From NCBI GenBank assembly GCA_049793155.1, contig JBARBN010000042.1:1-5738 (forward strand): a stretch of DNA of 5,738 bases. The letters are read 5' to 3'. This stretch comes from JALNZF01 sp049793155. Its GTDB lineage: Bacteria; Nitrospirota; UBA9217. The notes below the pieces were generated by a model that searched no databases, was not told the DNA's origin, and saw only the letters and a list, made by a program, of their open reading frames with translations. A program made the position numbers and the translations under genes. Of this stretch, positions 1 through 5,738 are shown in pieces; within the stretch, counting starts at the first letter, position 1; every line of letters starts with the position of its first letter.

Positions 1-216
1 GTAAGGAGGGATGCCCTGAATCAGCAACTGTCCCATGTACGCGTATTCTCCTTCGTCGCGCTCTAGGGGAACGTCCAGAAGTCTCGCCCGAACAATAACG
101 ACAAACAAAAGAATGGTGCTTAATAAAAGCAATATCTTTAACGATGAGAGGGAGCCGGGGTTCTCAGAATTTGAGATCCGATGTTCCTGTGGGGTCTTTT
201 GTAAGATTGTTTTCAT
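1..216 (-). CDS. ArnT/PMT-like GT-C membrane glycosyltransferase, N-terminal part (cut by window edge)
   Basis: The frame is open from an ATG at 216 down to base 1, giving 72 codons without a stop, so the rest of the gene lies outside the window. The product starts with about 25 polar residues. A hydrophobic segment follows at about residues 26-42, and then the stretch RARLLDVPLERDEGEYAYMG, with RDEGEYAY at 53-60. This layout (first transmembrane helix, then an acidic D-E motif at the start of the first periplasmic loop, then 'GQLLIQGIPPY') is typical of family 39/83 glycosyltransferases, which move sugars from polyprenyl-phosphate carriers onto lipids, glycans or proteins at the outer face of the membrane. 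The acidic loop motif is where the catalytic Asp of GT-C enzymes lies. The acceptor cannot be told from this fragment. The start is uncertain: only a weak GGA lies 10 bases upstream, and an in-frame TTG at 231 is the alternative before a stop at 255-253. The gene is lower in GC than the DUF1343 gene. Confidence 0.8.
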   Translation of the reverse strand, partial: MKTILQKTPQEHRISNSENPGSLSSLKILLLLSTILLFVVIVRARLLDVPLERDEGEYAYMGQLLIQGIPPY

Positions 217-619
217 GACGATAAGATCCAATGTATCGATGCGCTCTGACCATCATATTTATGATGCTTATATAACAAAACTGCATTCAGGCAAGACGAC
301 TTTGTTGGGCGCATGCACTATATTCGGTTATAGAATATCGGTTGCTTCTGAACTGACGCCAGGGCGGGTTCGGCACAGCCTTCATGGTATTAAAAGTTGT
401 CAACGTCTCACAGAGCTATACAGAAGGACAATCGCAAAAAAACCTTTAAACCACAGGGCAACGGTAAACGCAAGGCATTTCAGCAAATGAAGATAAAGAT
501 GGAATCGTCAAAGTACGCAGGGTGAAACGCGCCAACTCTTGTGCCTGCAATAAGGCATTTAACCTTTTAGCAGTTACATCAGAACACGAATAACGCTGCA
601 CTGCCAAGGCACATCTCGT
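217..619. other. AT-rich spacer without a convincing gene
   Basis: About 400 bp lie between the glycosyltransferase start and the stop of the glutamine amidotransferase. No frame has both a plausible start and a family-like product. It contains the candidate promoter at 267-294 and an inverted repeat ATATTC/GAATAT (320-325 and 333-338). It also holds one short minus-strand frame (507-400) bounded by stops that encodes a hydrophobic, membrane-like peptide without an ATG. That peptide may be a gene remnant (see findings). A plus-strand open frame crossing 35-490 is antisense to the real glycosyltransferase for its first 180 bases and has no family-like features, so I do not treat it as a gene. 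Confidence 0.5.
267..294 (-). promoter_or_regulatory. Possible sigma-70 promoter for the glycosyltransferase gene
   Basis: Reading the minus strand, TTGCCT (294-289, 4/6 to the -35 consensus) is followed after 16 bp by TATAAG (272-267, 5/6 to the -10). This predicts a start near 260 and a leader of about 45 bases before the ATG at 216. A small perfect inverted repeat, CATCAT-ATTT-ATGATG (251-266), sits across the predicted start point and could be an operator or a leader hairpin. This is an inference from consensus matching only. Confidence 0.35.
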
Positions 620-1303
620 TTATAGCCTGAAAAATCCACTATAAAAATTCATGGCGCGCCCACGGTACGCAGTGAATATTTTTTCCGACTCCGCGGCAAG
701 GGAGGCAAAATCGACTCCCTGTTCCTGTGCCATCCAGTCCAGAACGATGGCGGGCGTGACTTCTATATGAAACTGGAGCGCATACACCCGATCGGCGTAC
801 CGGAACGCCTGGTTCGGGAACAGATCGGACGACGCGAGCCACCGGGTATCGTGCGGCGAATCAAAGGTGTCTCCGTGCCACTGGAACACCTGGGCGGCGT
901 TCCTGTCGGGCATCGCAAGCGCTGCCATAAGGGGGTCGCTCATGCCGTCGGGAGTCAGCGCCACCTCATACCATCCGATCTCTTTCTTCTGACCGGGATA
1001 GACCTTTGCACCCAGCACATGGGCCACCATTTGCGCGCCAAGACATACCCCGAGCACATGCTTGTTCGCCTTGATCGCTGCATCGATCAGCCGTGCTTCC
1101 TCGACGAGGTACGAATACCGATGCATCTCGTACACCGCCATGGGGCCTCCCATAATGATGAGGTGGGTGAAGGAGTCCGGATCGGGAACGGTGTCGCCGA
1201 TGCTCAGATCGCAAATGGTAGAAGAAAGTTTTTCGGCCTTGAGATAATCAGCGATCGTGCCCGGTCCCTCAGAAAAAACATTTTTTATAATAAGTACATG
1301 CAT
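620..1303 (-). CDS. Class I (type 1) glutamine amidotransferase, GMP-synthase-like
   Basis: A 227-residue protein with the complete triad of class I amidotransferases. The nucleophile is Cys87 in the elbow GVCLGAQ (85-91). His179 and Glu181 are in QFHIE (177-181), and the oxyanion-loop motif GGPM is at 52-55. These enzymes release ammonia from glutamine and normally pass it to a synthetase domain. This one stands alone with no synthetase beside it, as do many 'GMP synthase-like' members (PF00117) whose substrate is unknown and some of which act on other gamma-glutamyl compounds. Length is normal for the stand-alone family and there is no signal peptide, so it is cytosolic. The start at 1303 is the only ATG before an in-frame stop at 1312-1310, and no Shine-Dalgarno is visible. 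It lies 51 bp downstream of the DUF4177-like gene on the same strand and may be co-transcribed with it. A weak promoter of its own (TTGATT at 1342-1337, 16 bp, TAAAAG at 1320-1315) is also possible. Family call firm, substrate unknown. Confidence 0.9.
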   Translation of the reverse strand: MHVLIIKNVFSEGPGTIADYLKAEKLSSTICDLSIGDTVPDPDSFTHLIIMGGPMAVYEMHRYSYLVEEARLIDAAIKANKHVLGVCLGAQMVAHVLGAKVYPGQKKEIGWYEVALTPDGMSDPLMAALAMPDRNAAQVFQWHGDTFDSPHDTRWLASSDLFPNQAFRYADRVYALQFHIEVTPAIVLDWMAQEQGVDFASLAAESEKIFTAYRGRAMNFYSGFFRL

Positions 1304-1320
1304 ACGTAATCAGGCTTTTA

Positions 1321-1355
1321 GACTGAAGACCGAAGTAATCAAGTCTACTTCAGCC
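1321..1355 (-). promoter_or_regulatory. Two mutually exclusive hairpins between the DUF4177-like gene and the amidotransferase gene
   Basis: On the minus-strand transcript, GGCTGAAG (1355-1348) can pair with CTTCAGTC (1328-1321), 8 bp with one G-U. Alternatively GAAGTA (1351-1346) can pair with TACTTC (1337-1332), 6 bp with an 8-base loop. The two stems share bases 1348-1351, so only one can form. There is no U-tract after either, so this is not a classical intrinsic terminator. It may attenuate or process the message between the two genes, or be chance. Confidence 0.25.
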
Positions 1356-1540
1356 TATCCACCTTCGGCCTTTTCTCCTTTCCCGATAAAGAACACAAAT
1401 GCCATCGTCGGTCTTTTGGACGAGACTGAAGTGACGAACTGGATACTCTCGAAGACAAACCCCTTTGCCGTCCACTCATTCAGGATCCGTTCGATCTCTT
1501 CGTCAGTCACCCTACTCGTTTCAACGACCTTGTAATGCAT
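1355..1540 (-). CDS. Small DUF4177-like protein
   Basis: A 61-residue soluble protein with the beta-alpha-beta-beta pattern of DUF4177-type small proteins. The first strand, HYKVVETS (2-9), is followed by an amphipathic helix (about 12-23, DEEIERILNEW). Next comes a GFVFESIQF strand (27-35), a short SSKRP turn (40-44) and a last hydrophobic strand, MAFVFFIG (46-53). The 'YKVV ... LNEW-x-x-x-G-[FW] ... RP-x-MAFV' layout matches small proteins I remember from Geobacter-like and Nitrospirota genomes. No function is established for them. It is a real gene by this pattern and by a near-consensus promoter placed so that transcription should begin at or next to the ATG (see 1547-1575). It is the first gene of a possible unit with the amidotransferase 51 bp downstream and is divergent from the DUF1343 gene. 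No Shine-Dalgarno precedes the ATG. Confidence 0.75.
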   Translation of the reverse strand: MHYKVVETSRVTDEEIERILNEWTAKGFVFESIQFVTSVSSKRPTMAFVFFIGKGEKAEGG

Positions 1541-1546
1541 GACAGC

Positions 1547-1575
1547 ATTATAGGAGAGAACGCGTAGCTTTTCAA
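1547..1575 (-). promoter_or_regulatory. Strong sigma-70-type promoter, predicted leaderless, for the DUF4177-like gene
   Basis: On the minus strand TTGAAA (1575-1570, 5/6) is followed by an optimal 17-bp spacer and a perfect TATAAT (1552-1547). Six bases, GCTGTC, separate the -10 from the ATG at 1540, so the expected start of transcription falls on or beside the A of the ATG. There is no purine-rich ribosome-binding sequence between. This implies a leaderless mRNA. The promoter is seen directly in the sequence; the start point is inferred. Confidence 0.7.
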
Positions 1576-1612
1576 TGATTTTTCGAAACTAATAAGATCA
1601 ATCTAAAAAGAA

Positions 1613-1724
1613 TCTCACCGCTAAGGCGCGAAGAACGCGAAAAACATCAAAAACAAAAAAGGATTTTTGACTTAATTCAAGACCCAACGTATTTCCTTCG
1701 CGACCATTGCGCCTTCGCGGTTAA
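1613..1724. repeat. 112-bp imperfect inverted-repeat element with GCGAAG-rich arms
   Basis: The left arm (1613-1646) reads TCTCACCGCTAAGGCGCGAA and onward. The reverse complement of the right arm (1724-1690) reads CTTAACCGCGAAGGCGCAAT and onward. The two align without gaps over about 34 bases, sharing ACCGC-AAGGCGC and, further in, CGCGAA. Nested at the centre is a perfect 7-bp stem, TCAAAAA (1647-1653) with TTTTTGA (1664-1670), around a 10-base loop. Arms of the type 'aaccgc-aag-gcgc-aag' resemble dispersed intergenic repeats I remember from diverse bacterial genomes. It lies between the two divergent promoters, clear of both coding regions. It could be a MITE or REP-like unit, or a transcript-end or insulator hairpin. 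No transposase is present and no target duplication is obvious. Confidence 0.6.
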
Positions 1725-1806
1725 GCCTTTGCTTGAGACGTCGTTTCAACGGCTTTGATCATCCTGAACAGTTGCTGTTTTTCAAGGCTAGTCGCAAAAT
1801 TTCCTG

Positions 1807-1835
1807 TTGCTATTCATTCGCAGAGTCAATATAAT
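1807..1835 (+). promoter_or_regulatory. Sigma-70-type promoter, predicted leaderless, for the DUF1343 gene
   Basis: TTGCTA (1807-1812, 4/6) is followed by a 17-bp spacer and a perfect TATAAT (1830-1835). The six bases CTGCCC then lead straight into ATG at 1842, repeating the geometry of the divergent promoter at 1547-1575. No ribosome-binding sequence fits. It fixes the gene start at 1842, because the longer frame from 1755 would put the promoter inside coding sequence. Upstream, AACAG-TTG-CTGTT (1767-1779) is a perfect short inverted repeat. The 9-base motif GTTGCT[GA]TT occurs at 1771-1779 and again at 1806-1814, overlapping the -35. Confidence 0.65.
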
Positions 1836-1841
1836 CTGCCC

Positions 1842-3026
<1,185 letters not shown>

Positions 3027-3048
3027 TCGTGCCGGACTGAGAGACAAT

Positions 3049-3092
3049 GCGGGTGAGACGCGCTCTCTTGCGCATCGGACTCGACCCGCGGG
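3049..3092. terminator. Possible bidirectional transcript-end structure between convergent genes
   Basis: The 71-bp gap between the convergent stops of the DUF1343 gene and rsgA is rich in dyads. On the minus strand GATGCGC (3076-3070) pairs with GCGCGTC (3063-3057), 7 bp with one T-G, around a 6-base loop. It is enclosed by GCGGGT (3049-3054) with ACCCGC (3084-3089), and ACCCGCGGGT (3084-3093) is itself a palindrome. There is no T-run next to either stem, so intrinsic termination is uncertain. Confidence 0.3.
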
Positions 3093-3097
3093 TTGAA

Positions 3098-4168
3098 CTA
3101 CTGGTTACTTTTTTTGTGGTGTTTCATTACAGTCTTGACGAACTGTCCGAATTTTTTGTCCTTTCTACGCTTTTCAACGTAGGACAGCTCATTGTATTCG
3201 GATTCTTTCATCAGTTTCAAATAGCTCTGATATCGATCCGCCTGCAATGCGCCATTATAAATTGCGTTCAGGAGTGCGCAACCGACTTCCTGAGTATGAG
3301 TGCAATTGGTAAAACGGCAGGTTTTTGAAAGGCTCCAAATATCAGCAAAGCTTTCCTCAAGACCGGAGCTGACGCCGATATTCCCCAGTTCCCTCATTCC
3401 AGGGGTGTCGATCAACATTGCCCCTTGATCAAGGACGATTAGCTGGCGCTGCGCCGTCGTGTGTTTGCCCTTCCCGTCGCTTGCACGGACGGTGTTTGTC
3501 TCAAATAGATCACGGCCGATAATATGGTTCAAGAGCGTTGTTTTGCCTACTCCGGAAGACCCAACCAGACAATACGTCTTACCCGGCTCCAGTAATTGAC
3601 GCACTTGATCCACTCCATAGCCGGTCACGTTGCTGAGCGGGAGGACTTTGCAATTTATGTGCGCTTGACGTACCTCCGATATCCTTTGCTCCAGTTTCTC
3701 GGGGCTGACTAGATCGCTTTTTGTCAAGAGGAGTATCGGTTCAATGTGCCCTTCGTTTACCATCACAAGGTAGCGCTCCAGCCTGCGCAGATTGAAATCA
3801 AGATCACAGGCTTGAACGATCAAGGCGGAATCAATGTTGACCGCGATCATCTGGTAGTCGATTTTCTTACCAGGGGTTTTTCTCCGTAAAAAAGATTTGC
3901 GCGGGAGAAGACCATGGATGATCGCAAAGGTATCGTCGTTGTGAAACTGGACCAGTGCCCAATCACCTACCGAAGGAAGATCTATGCTCGACTCAGCGGA
4001 GTAAATAAAAATTCCGGCTAATTCAGCAAGAACTTCGCTGTTATGATTTCTTACGAGACAGCTGTCCTTATGGACCGCAGTCACGCGAGCCACGGTGCAG
4101 TCTGGCCTCAGCGCCTCCGCTCTTTTGTCTTCAAACCACTGATCAAATCCGAGAGTTATAAGTTCCAT
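3098..4168 (-). CDS. rsgA: Ribosome small-subunit-dependent GTPase A (RsgA/YjeQ/YloQ)
   Basis: A 356-residue circularly permuted GTPase that binds the late 30S particle and helps its maturation, including release of RbfA in studied species. The OB-fold-like N-terminal domain covers about 1-95. The G motifs follow in permuted order: G4 TKSD (149-152, Thr where most GTPases have Asn), G5-like LSN (178-180), G1 P-loop GSSGVGKT (203-210), G2 KHTT (235-238) and G3 DTPG (254-257). The zinc-binding C-terminal domain has Cys284, Cys289, His291 and Cys297 in the usual C-x4-C-x-H-x5-C spacing and ends in a basic tail rich in Lys and Arg, suited to rRNA contact. Length and motif set are normal. The start at 4168 is the only ATG before an in-frame stop at 4177-4175. 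No Shine-Dalgarno is visible, and a promoter lies close upstream (4185-4213). It is convergent with the DUF1343 gene and is probably a single-gene transcript. Confidence 0.96.
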   Translation of the reverse strand: MELITLGFDQWFEDKRAEALRPDCTVARVTAVHKDSCLVRNHNSEVLAELAGIFIYSAESSIDLPSVGDWALVQFHNDDTFAIIHGLLPRKSFLRRKTPGKKIDYQMIAVNIDSALIVQACDLDFNLRRLERYLVMVNEGHIEPILLLTKSDLVSPEKLEQRISEVRQAHINCKVLPLSNVTGYGVDQVRQLLEPGKTYCLVGSSGVGKTTLLNHIIGRDLFETNTVRASDGKGKHTTAQRQLIVLDQGAMLIDTPGMRELGNIGVSSGLEESFADIWSLSKTCRFTNCTHTQEVGCALLNAIYNGALQADRYQSYLKLMKESEYNELSYVEKRRKDKKFGQFVKTVMKHHKKSNQ

Positions 4169-4184
4169 ATTAATTTAACAAGTT

Positions 4185-4213
4185 TTTATAAGGACGGAAA
4201 CTGTTATCGTCAC
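4185..4213 (-). promoter_or_regulatory. Candidate sigma-70 promoter for rsgA
   Basis: On the minus strand GTGACG (4213-4208, 4/6) is followed by 17 bp and TATAAA (4190-4185, 5/6). The predicted start is near 4178, leaving a leader of only about 10 AT-rich bases before the ATG at 4168, with no ribosome-binding sequence in it. Confidence 0.45.
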
Positions 4214-4241
4214 CTATATACAGGCATCTACAGGTATATAG
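4214..4241. promoter_or_regulatory. Inverted repeat, operator-like, abutting the rsgA -35 box
   Basis: CTATATAC (4214-4221) and GTATATAG (4234-4241) form a perfect 8-bp inverted repeat around 12 bases. The centres are about 20 bp apart, two helical turns. Within it, TACAGG[CT]AT occurs twice as direct repeats 10 bp apart (4219-4227 and 4229-4237). The element starts exactly where the candidate -35 hexamer ends, centred near -49 of the predicted start. This is a usual place for an activator or repressor dimer. A transcript hairpin is the alternative if the upstream gene reads through. The regulator is unknown. Confidence 0.4.
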
Positions 4242-4290
4242 TTCCGCCTGCCTGGTGATGACAGCTTCAGTATACAGATAAACATGAGAC

Positions 4291-4311
4291 CTTCGGGACG
4301 TTTGTCCGAAG
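4291..4311. terminator. Hairpin downstream of the isochorismatase-like gene
   Basis: CTTCGGGAC (4291-4299) and GTCCGAAG (4304-4311) form an 8-bp stem with one bulged base and a 4-base loop. It lies 70 bp after the stop of the gene at 4381 and 120 bp before rsgA. No T-run follows on either strand, so it is either a weak or Rho-assisted end or a processing hairpin. Confidence 0.35.
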
Positions 4312-4380
4312 TTGCTGTATTAAGCGGATTTTATTTTTGATGTTTAGTATTCGTTCCTCATTGAGGTCTTATCATATAAG

Positions 4381-5046
4381 TCAATCTCGGGCACAATGTC
4401 CCCTGGGCCCTCTTTCCACCGCATCAATGACTTGACATGATGACAGCAACTTTACGCCGATATTTCTCAGTTCCCGCTCGCCCTGGTCGTACAGCCCGGA
4501 GATTGCGTCCTTAACCAGAACCACCCGGAAGTCTCGTTCGCTCGCCTCATAGATCGACGTACGGGGGCAGTTGGGAAAATTACATCCGCTGAAGATGAGC
4601 GTCGAGATGTTTTGTTCTCGAAGATACCGCTCAAATGGTGTTTTGTAGAACGCACCCCATCGTGGTTTGTAGATCACCACCTCATATGGACCGATTGTCT
4701 GGATTCCGCCGGAGAGCAGCAGGTCCGCATTGAGATCGATCCCGCCATGAGGAAGCAATTCCGGCGCGAGCTGGCATCCCGGGGAACCGGCTAATACCAG
4801 TGGTATACCCCGCCTTACCAGCTGTTTACGGCACAGATCGACGTTTGAGCCGTCGCTCCGGTAGATTCTCACAATGTGAACAATGGGGCGTCCAGCGGCG
4901 CGAAAAGCTGCAAGGAGCGATTTCATCTGCGGAAGAATTGCCGTGGTTCCGGTAATTTCAAACGGTTGTCCATCAAGCGTATCGCACTGTGTGTCAATCG
5001 TAATAAGTGCGGAACAACTCCACTCAGGTGCTGTATAGTTTTCCAT
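4381..5046 (-). CDS. Isochorismatase-family cysteine hydrolase
   Basis: A 221-residue cytosolic hydrolase of the isochorismatase-like fold. The likely triad is Asp18 in ITIDTQ (15-20), Lys127 in IYKPRWGAFYKT (125-136) and Cys160 in SGCNFPNCPRTS (153-164), followed by the conserved YEASERDFRVVLVKDAISG (166-184). Members hydrolyse small amides or vinyl ethers (nicotinamide, N-carbamoyl compounds, isochorismate). The substrate here cannot be read from sequence, and no biosynthetic partner is adjacent. The nucleophile motif is a variant. The usual G-x-x-T-x-x-C-V-x-x-T becomes G-C-N-F-P-N-C-P-R-T-S, with Phe for the usual Thr and a second Cys155 five residues before the nucleophile. I recall the same variant in a widespread subgroup, so it is unlikely to be a defect. 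The start at 5046 is preceded by GGAAGG nine bases upstream, the only passable ribosome-binding sequence in the window. It lies 110 bp after the GH18-like gene on the same strand, so either co-transcribed or separately promoted. Confidence 0.9.
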   Translation of the reverse strand: MENYTAPEWSCSALITIDTQCDTLDGQPFEITGTTAILPQMKSLLAAFRAAGRPIVHIVRIYRSDGSNVDLCRKQLVRRGIPLVLAGSPGCQLAPELLPHGGIDLNADLLLSGGIQTIGPYEVVIYKPRWGAFYKTPFERYLREQNISTLIFSGCNFPNCPRTSIYEASERDFRVVLVKDAISGLYDQGERELRNIGVKLLSSCQVIDAVERGPRGHCARD

Positions 5047-5131
5047 ACCCCTAAGCCTTCCGAGCCCCTTTGAGATATAACATCGCCAAGTTCCCGCCTG
5101 TCAGCAGAGGACATTCAGTGCCTGAATACTG

Positions 5132-5152
5132 AAACGCAGAAAATGCGCTGCG
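5132..5152 (-). terminator. Weak terminator-like hairpin after the GH18-like gene
   Basis: Just after the stop at 5157, the minus strand reads CGCAG (5152-5148), an 8-base loop, CTGCG (5139-5135) and then TTT. A second small stem, ATTCAG-GCA-CTGAAT (5127-5113), follows. Both are short, so readthrough into the hydrolase gene is plausible. The remaining spacer up to 5047 holds at most a poor promoter (CTGACA at 5104-5099, 19-bp gap, TATATC at 5079-5074). Confidence 0.25.
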
Positions 5153-5156
5153 GACC

Positions 5157-5738
5157 TCACCTTTTCTTTTCCCCGACCAAAACACGATAGGATCTCAAGT
5201 GATGGACAACGAAACCTCCGAACGACCGGTGCCGTGTCATCGCTGATTCCGCCACTGCCAGCTGCGCTTCAAAGTATTTACCGCCCTTGCCAAAGAAGGT
5301 GACCTTCGCCGGTGTGGTCTCAAGCGTTTCGACGCCGATCATCACTTTTTTGTTCATCCGGTCCGCGTAATCGAGTTCGTCTTGTGCGTGCGACAGGATC
5401 CCGTCGGGACCTTCGGCAACGTTCCTGTAGTCCATGATCGCGACATAATCGTAGATGTCTTGAACGAACTCGTTCAGCTTCCGGCGTTGCCCTTTCCACT
5501 CGACGTCTTCGATGCCGTCGTACCAGAACGGCATCGCCGGTCCCACGAGCATACTCGATCCAGCCGCGGCCTTCATGCGCATGAATTCGGCGGAGAGATC
5601 CAGATACTGCCTGCCGCGCACCGGCCGCCCGGTTTCCCAGTCGTCGAGAAGGTATGGTTCTATGTCGATGTTGACCCCGTCGAATCGCGAGGACGCATCG
5701 GGCGTGCCTCTGTTGAATTCGAGGACAGCTCCGAACAT
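5157..5738 (-). CDS. GH18-like TIM-barrel protein, C-terminal part (cut by window edge)
   Basis: The frame is open to the right edge, giving 193 visible residues. The Met at 5738 is probably internal and the true start lies outside. FDGVNIDIEP (19-28) resembles the GH18 catalytic strand D-x-x-D-x-D-x-E, with Asp20, Asp25 and Glu27 in place but Asn23 where the second Asp is expected. Later strands fit a barrel of this type: MLVGPAMPFWYD (63-74), YDYVAIMDYRN (96-106), KKVMIGVET (130-138), TFFGKGG (147-153) and FGGFVVHHLRSYRVL (173-187). The 'IEPYLL ... PFWYD ... MDYR ... GVET ... TF ... HH-x-x-SYR' set recalls an uncharacterised conserved family rather than true chitinases. It probably binds or cleaves a polysaccharide or sugar conjugate, but the substrate is unknown. 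Whether it is exported cannot be judged without the N-terminus. It may be transcribed together with the hydrolase gene 110 bp downstream. Confidence 0.75.
   Translation of the reverse strand: MFGAVLEFNRGTPDASSRFDGVNIDIEPYLLDDWETGRPVRGRQYLDLSAEFMRMKAAAGSSMLVGPAMPFWYDGIEDVEWKGQRRKLNEFVQDIYDYVAIMDYRNVAEGPDGILSHAQDELDYADRMNKKVMIGVETLETTPAKVTFFGKGGKYFEAQLAVAESAMTRHRSFGGFVVHHLRSYRVLVGEKKR

Noticed and set aside
35..490. Plus-strand open frame of 151 codons over the left edge
   Set aside because: Its first 180 bases are antisense to the clearly recognisable glycosyltransferase N-terminus, and its product is low in family-like features and has no promoter or ribosome-binding sequence.
767..1309. Plus-strand open frame of 180 codons
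   Set aside because: It is antisense to the glutamine amidotransferase, whose catalytic motifs are intact; the composition is that of a shadow frame.
1613..1724. CRISPR or tandem repeat array
   Set aside because: There are only two arms in inverted orientation, with no regular spacers and no cas genes.
1736..1741. GACGTC palindrome in the spacer
   Set aside because: A 6-bp palindrome alone is expected by chance and does not line up with a promoter.
1755..1841. 29-codon N-terminal extension of the DUF1343 gene
   Set aside because: It contains the -35 and -10 hexamers, is not signal-peptide-like, and lies before the family similarity begins.
3047..3328. Plus-strand open frame of 93 codons
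   Set aside because: It is antisense to the rsgA C-terminal zinc domain; its hydrophobic look comes from reading the Lys-rich tail in reverse.

Overview
This window is an ordinary-looking stretch of a moderately GC-rich bacterial chromosome with six genes (two cut by the window edges). The gene content is a GT-C membrane glycosyltransferase, a small DUF4177-like protein, a cytosolic-looking DUF1343 protein of the 'FGPQHG' type, and RsgA. Together with scattered short transcription units and long AT-rich spacers, it recalls Desulfobacterota (Geobacter-like) or Nitrospirota genomes. That assignment rests on family resemblance remembered from such genomes and is tentative. No phage, transposase, CRISPR, tRNA or rRNA gene is visible.

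Layout. Left edge (1-216, minus): the N-terminal 72 codons of an ArnT/PMT-like glycosyltransferase, followed by about 400 bp of AT-rich spacer. 620-1540 (minus): a possible two-gene unit, a 61-residue DUF4177-like protein followed by a class I glutamine amidotransferase. 1541-1841: a divergent control region with two strong sigma-70-type promoters facing outward and a 112-bp imperfect inverted repeat between them. 1842-3026 (plus): a DUF1343/NamZ-like protein. 3098-4168 (minus, convergent with it): the circularly permuted ribosome-assembly GTPase RsgA, with its own promoter and an 8-bp-arm inverted repeat just upstream. 4381-5046 (minus): an isochorismatase-like cysteine hydrolase. 5157-5738 (minus, cut by the right edge): the C-terminal half of a GH18-like TIM-barrel protein.

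How the genes relate. I see no single pathway. They look like independent housekeeping or metabolic genes. The most informative structure is in the control regions. Both genes of the divergent pair at 1541-1841 have a perfect TATAAT placed exactly six bases before the ATG, with a 17-bp spacer to a -35-like hexamer. This predicts leaderless mRNAs and fixes the DUF1343 start at 1842 rather than at an upstream in-frame ATG at 1755. Most other starts here also lack a convincing Shine-Dalgarno sequence.

I found no clear evidence of an undescribed multi-gene system. The best leads are the paired leaderless promoters, the inverted-repeat element between them, the Glu-to-Gln change in the DUF1343 signature, and the operator-like repeat in front of rsgA.
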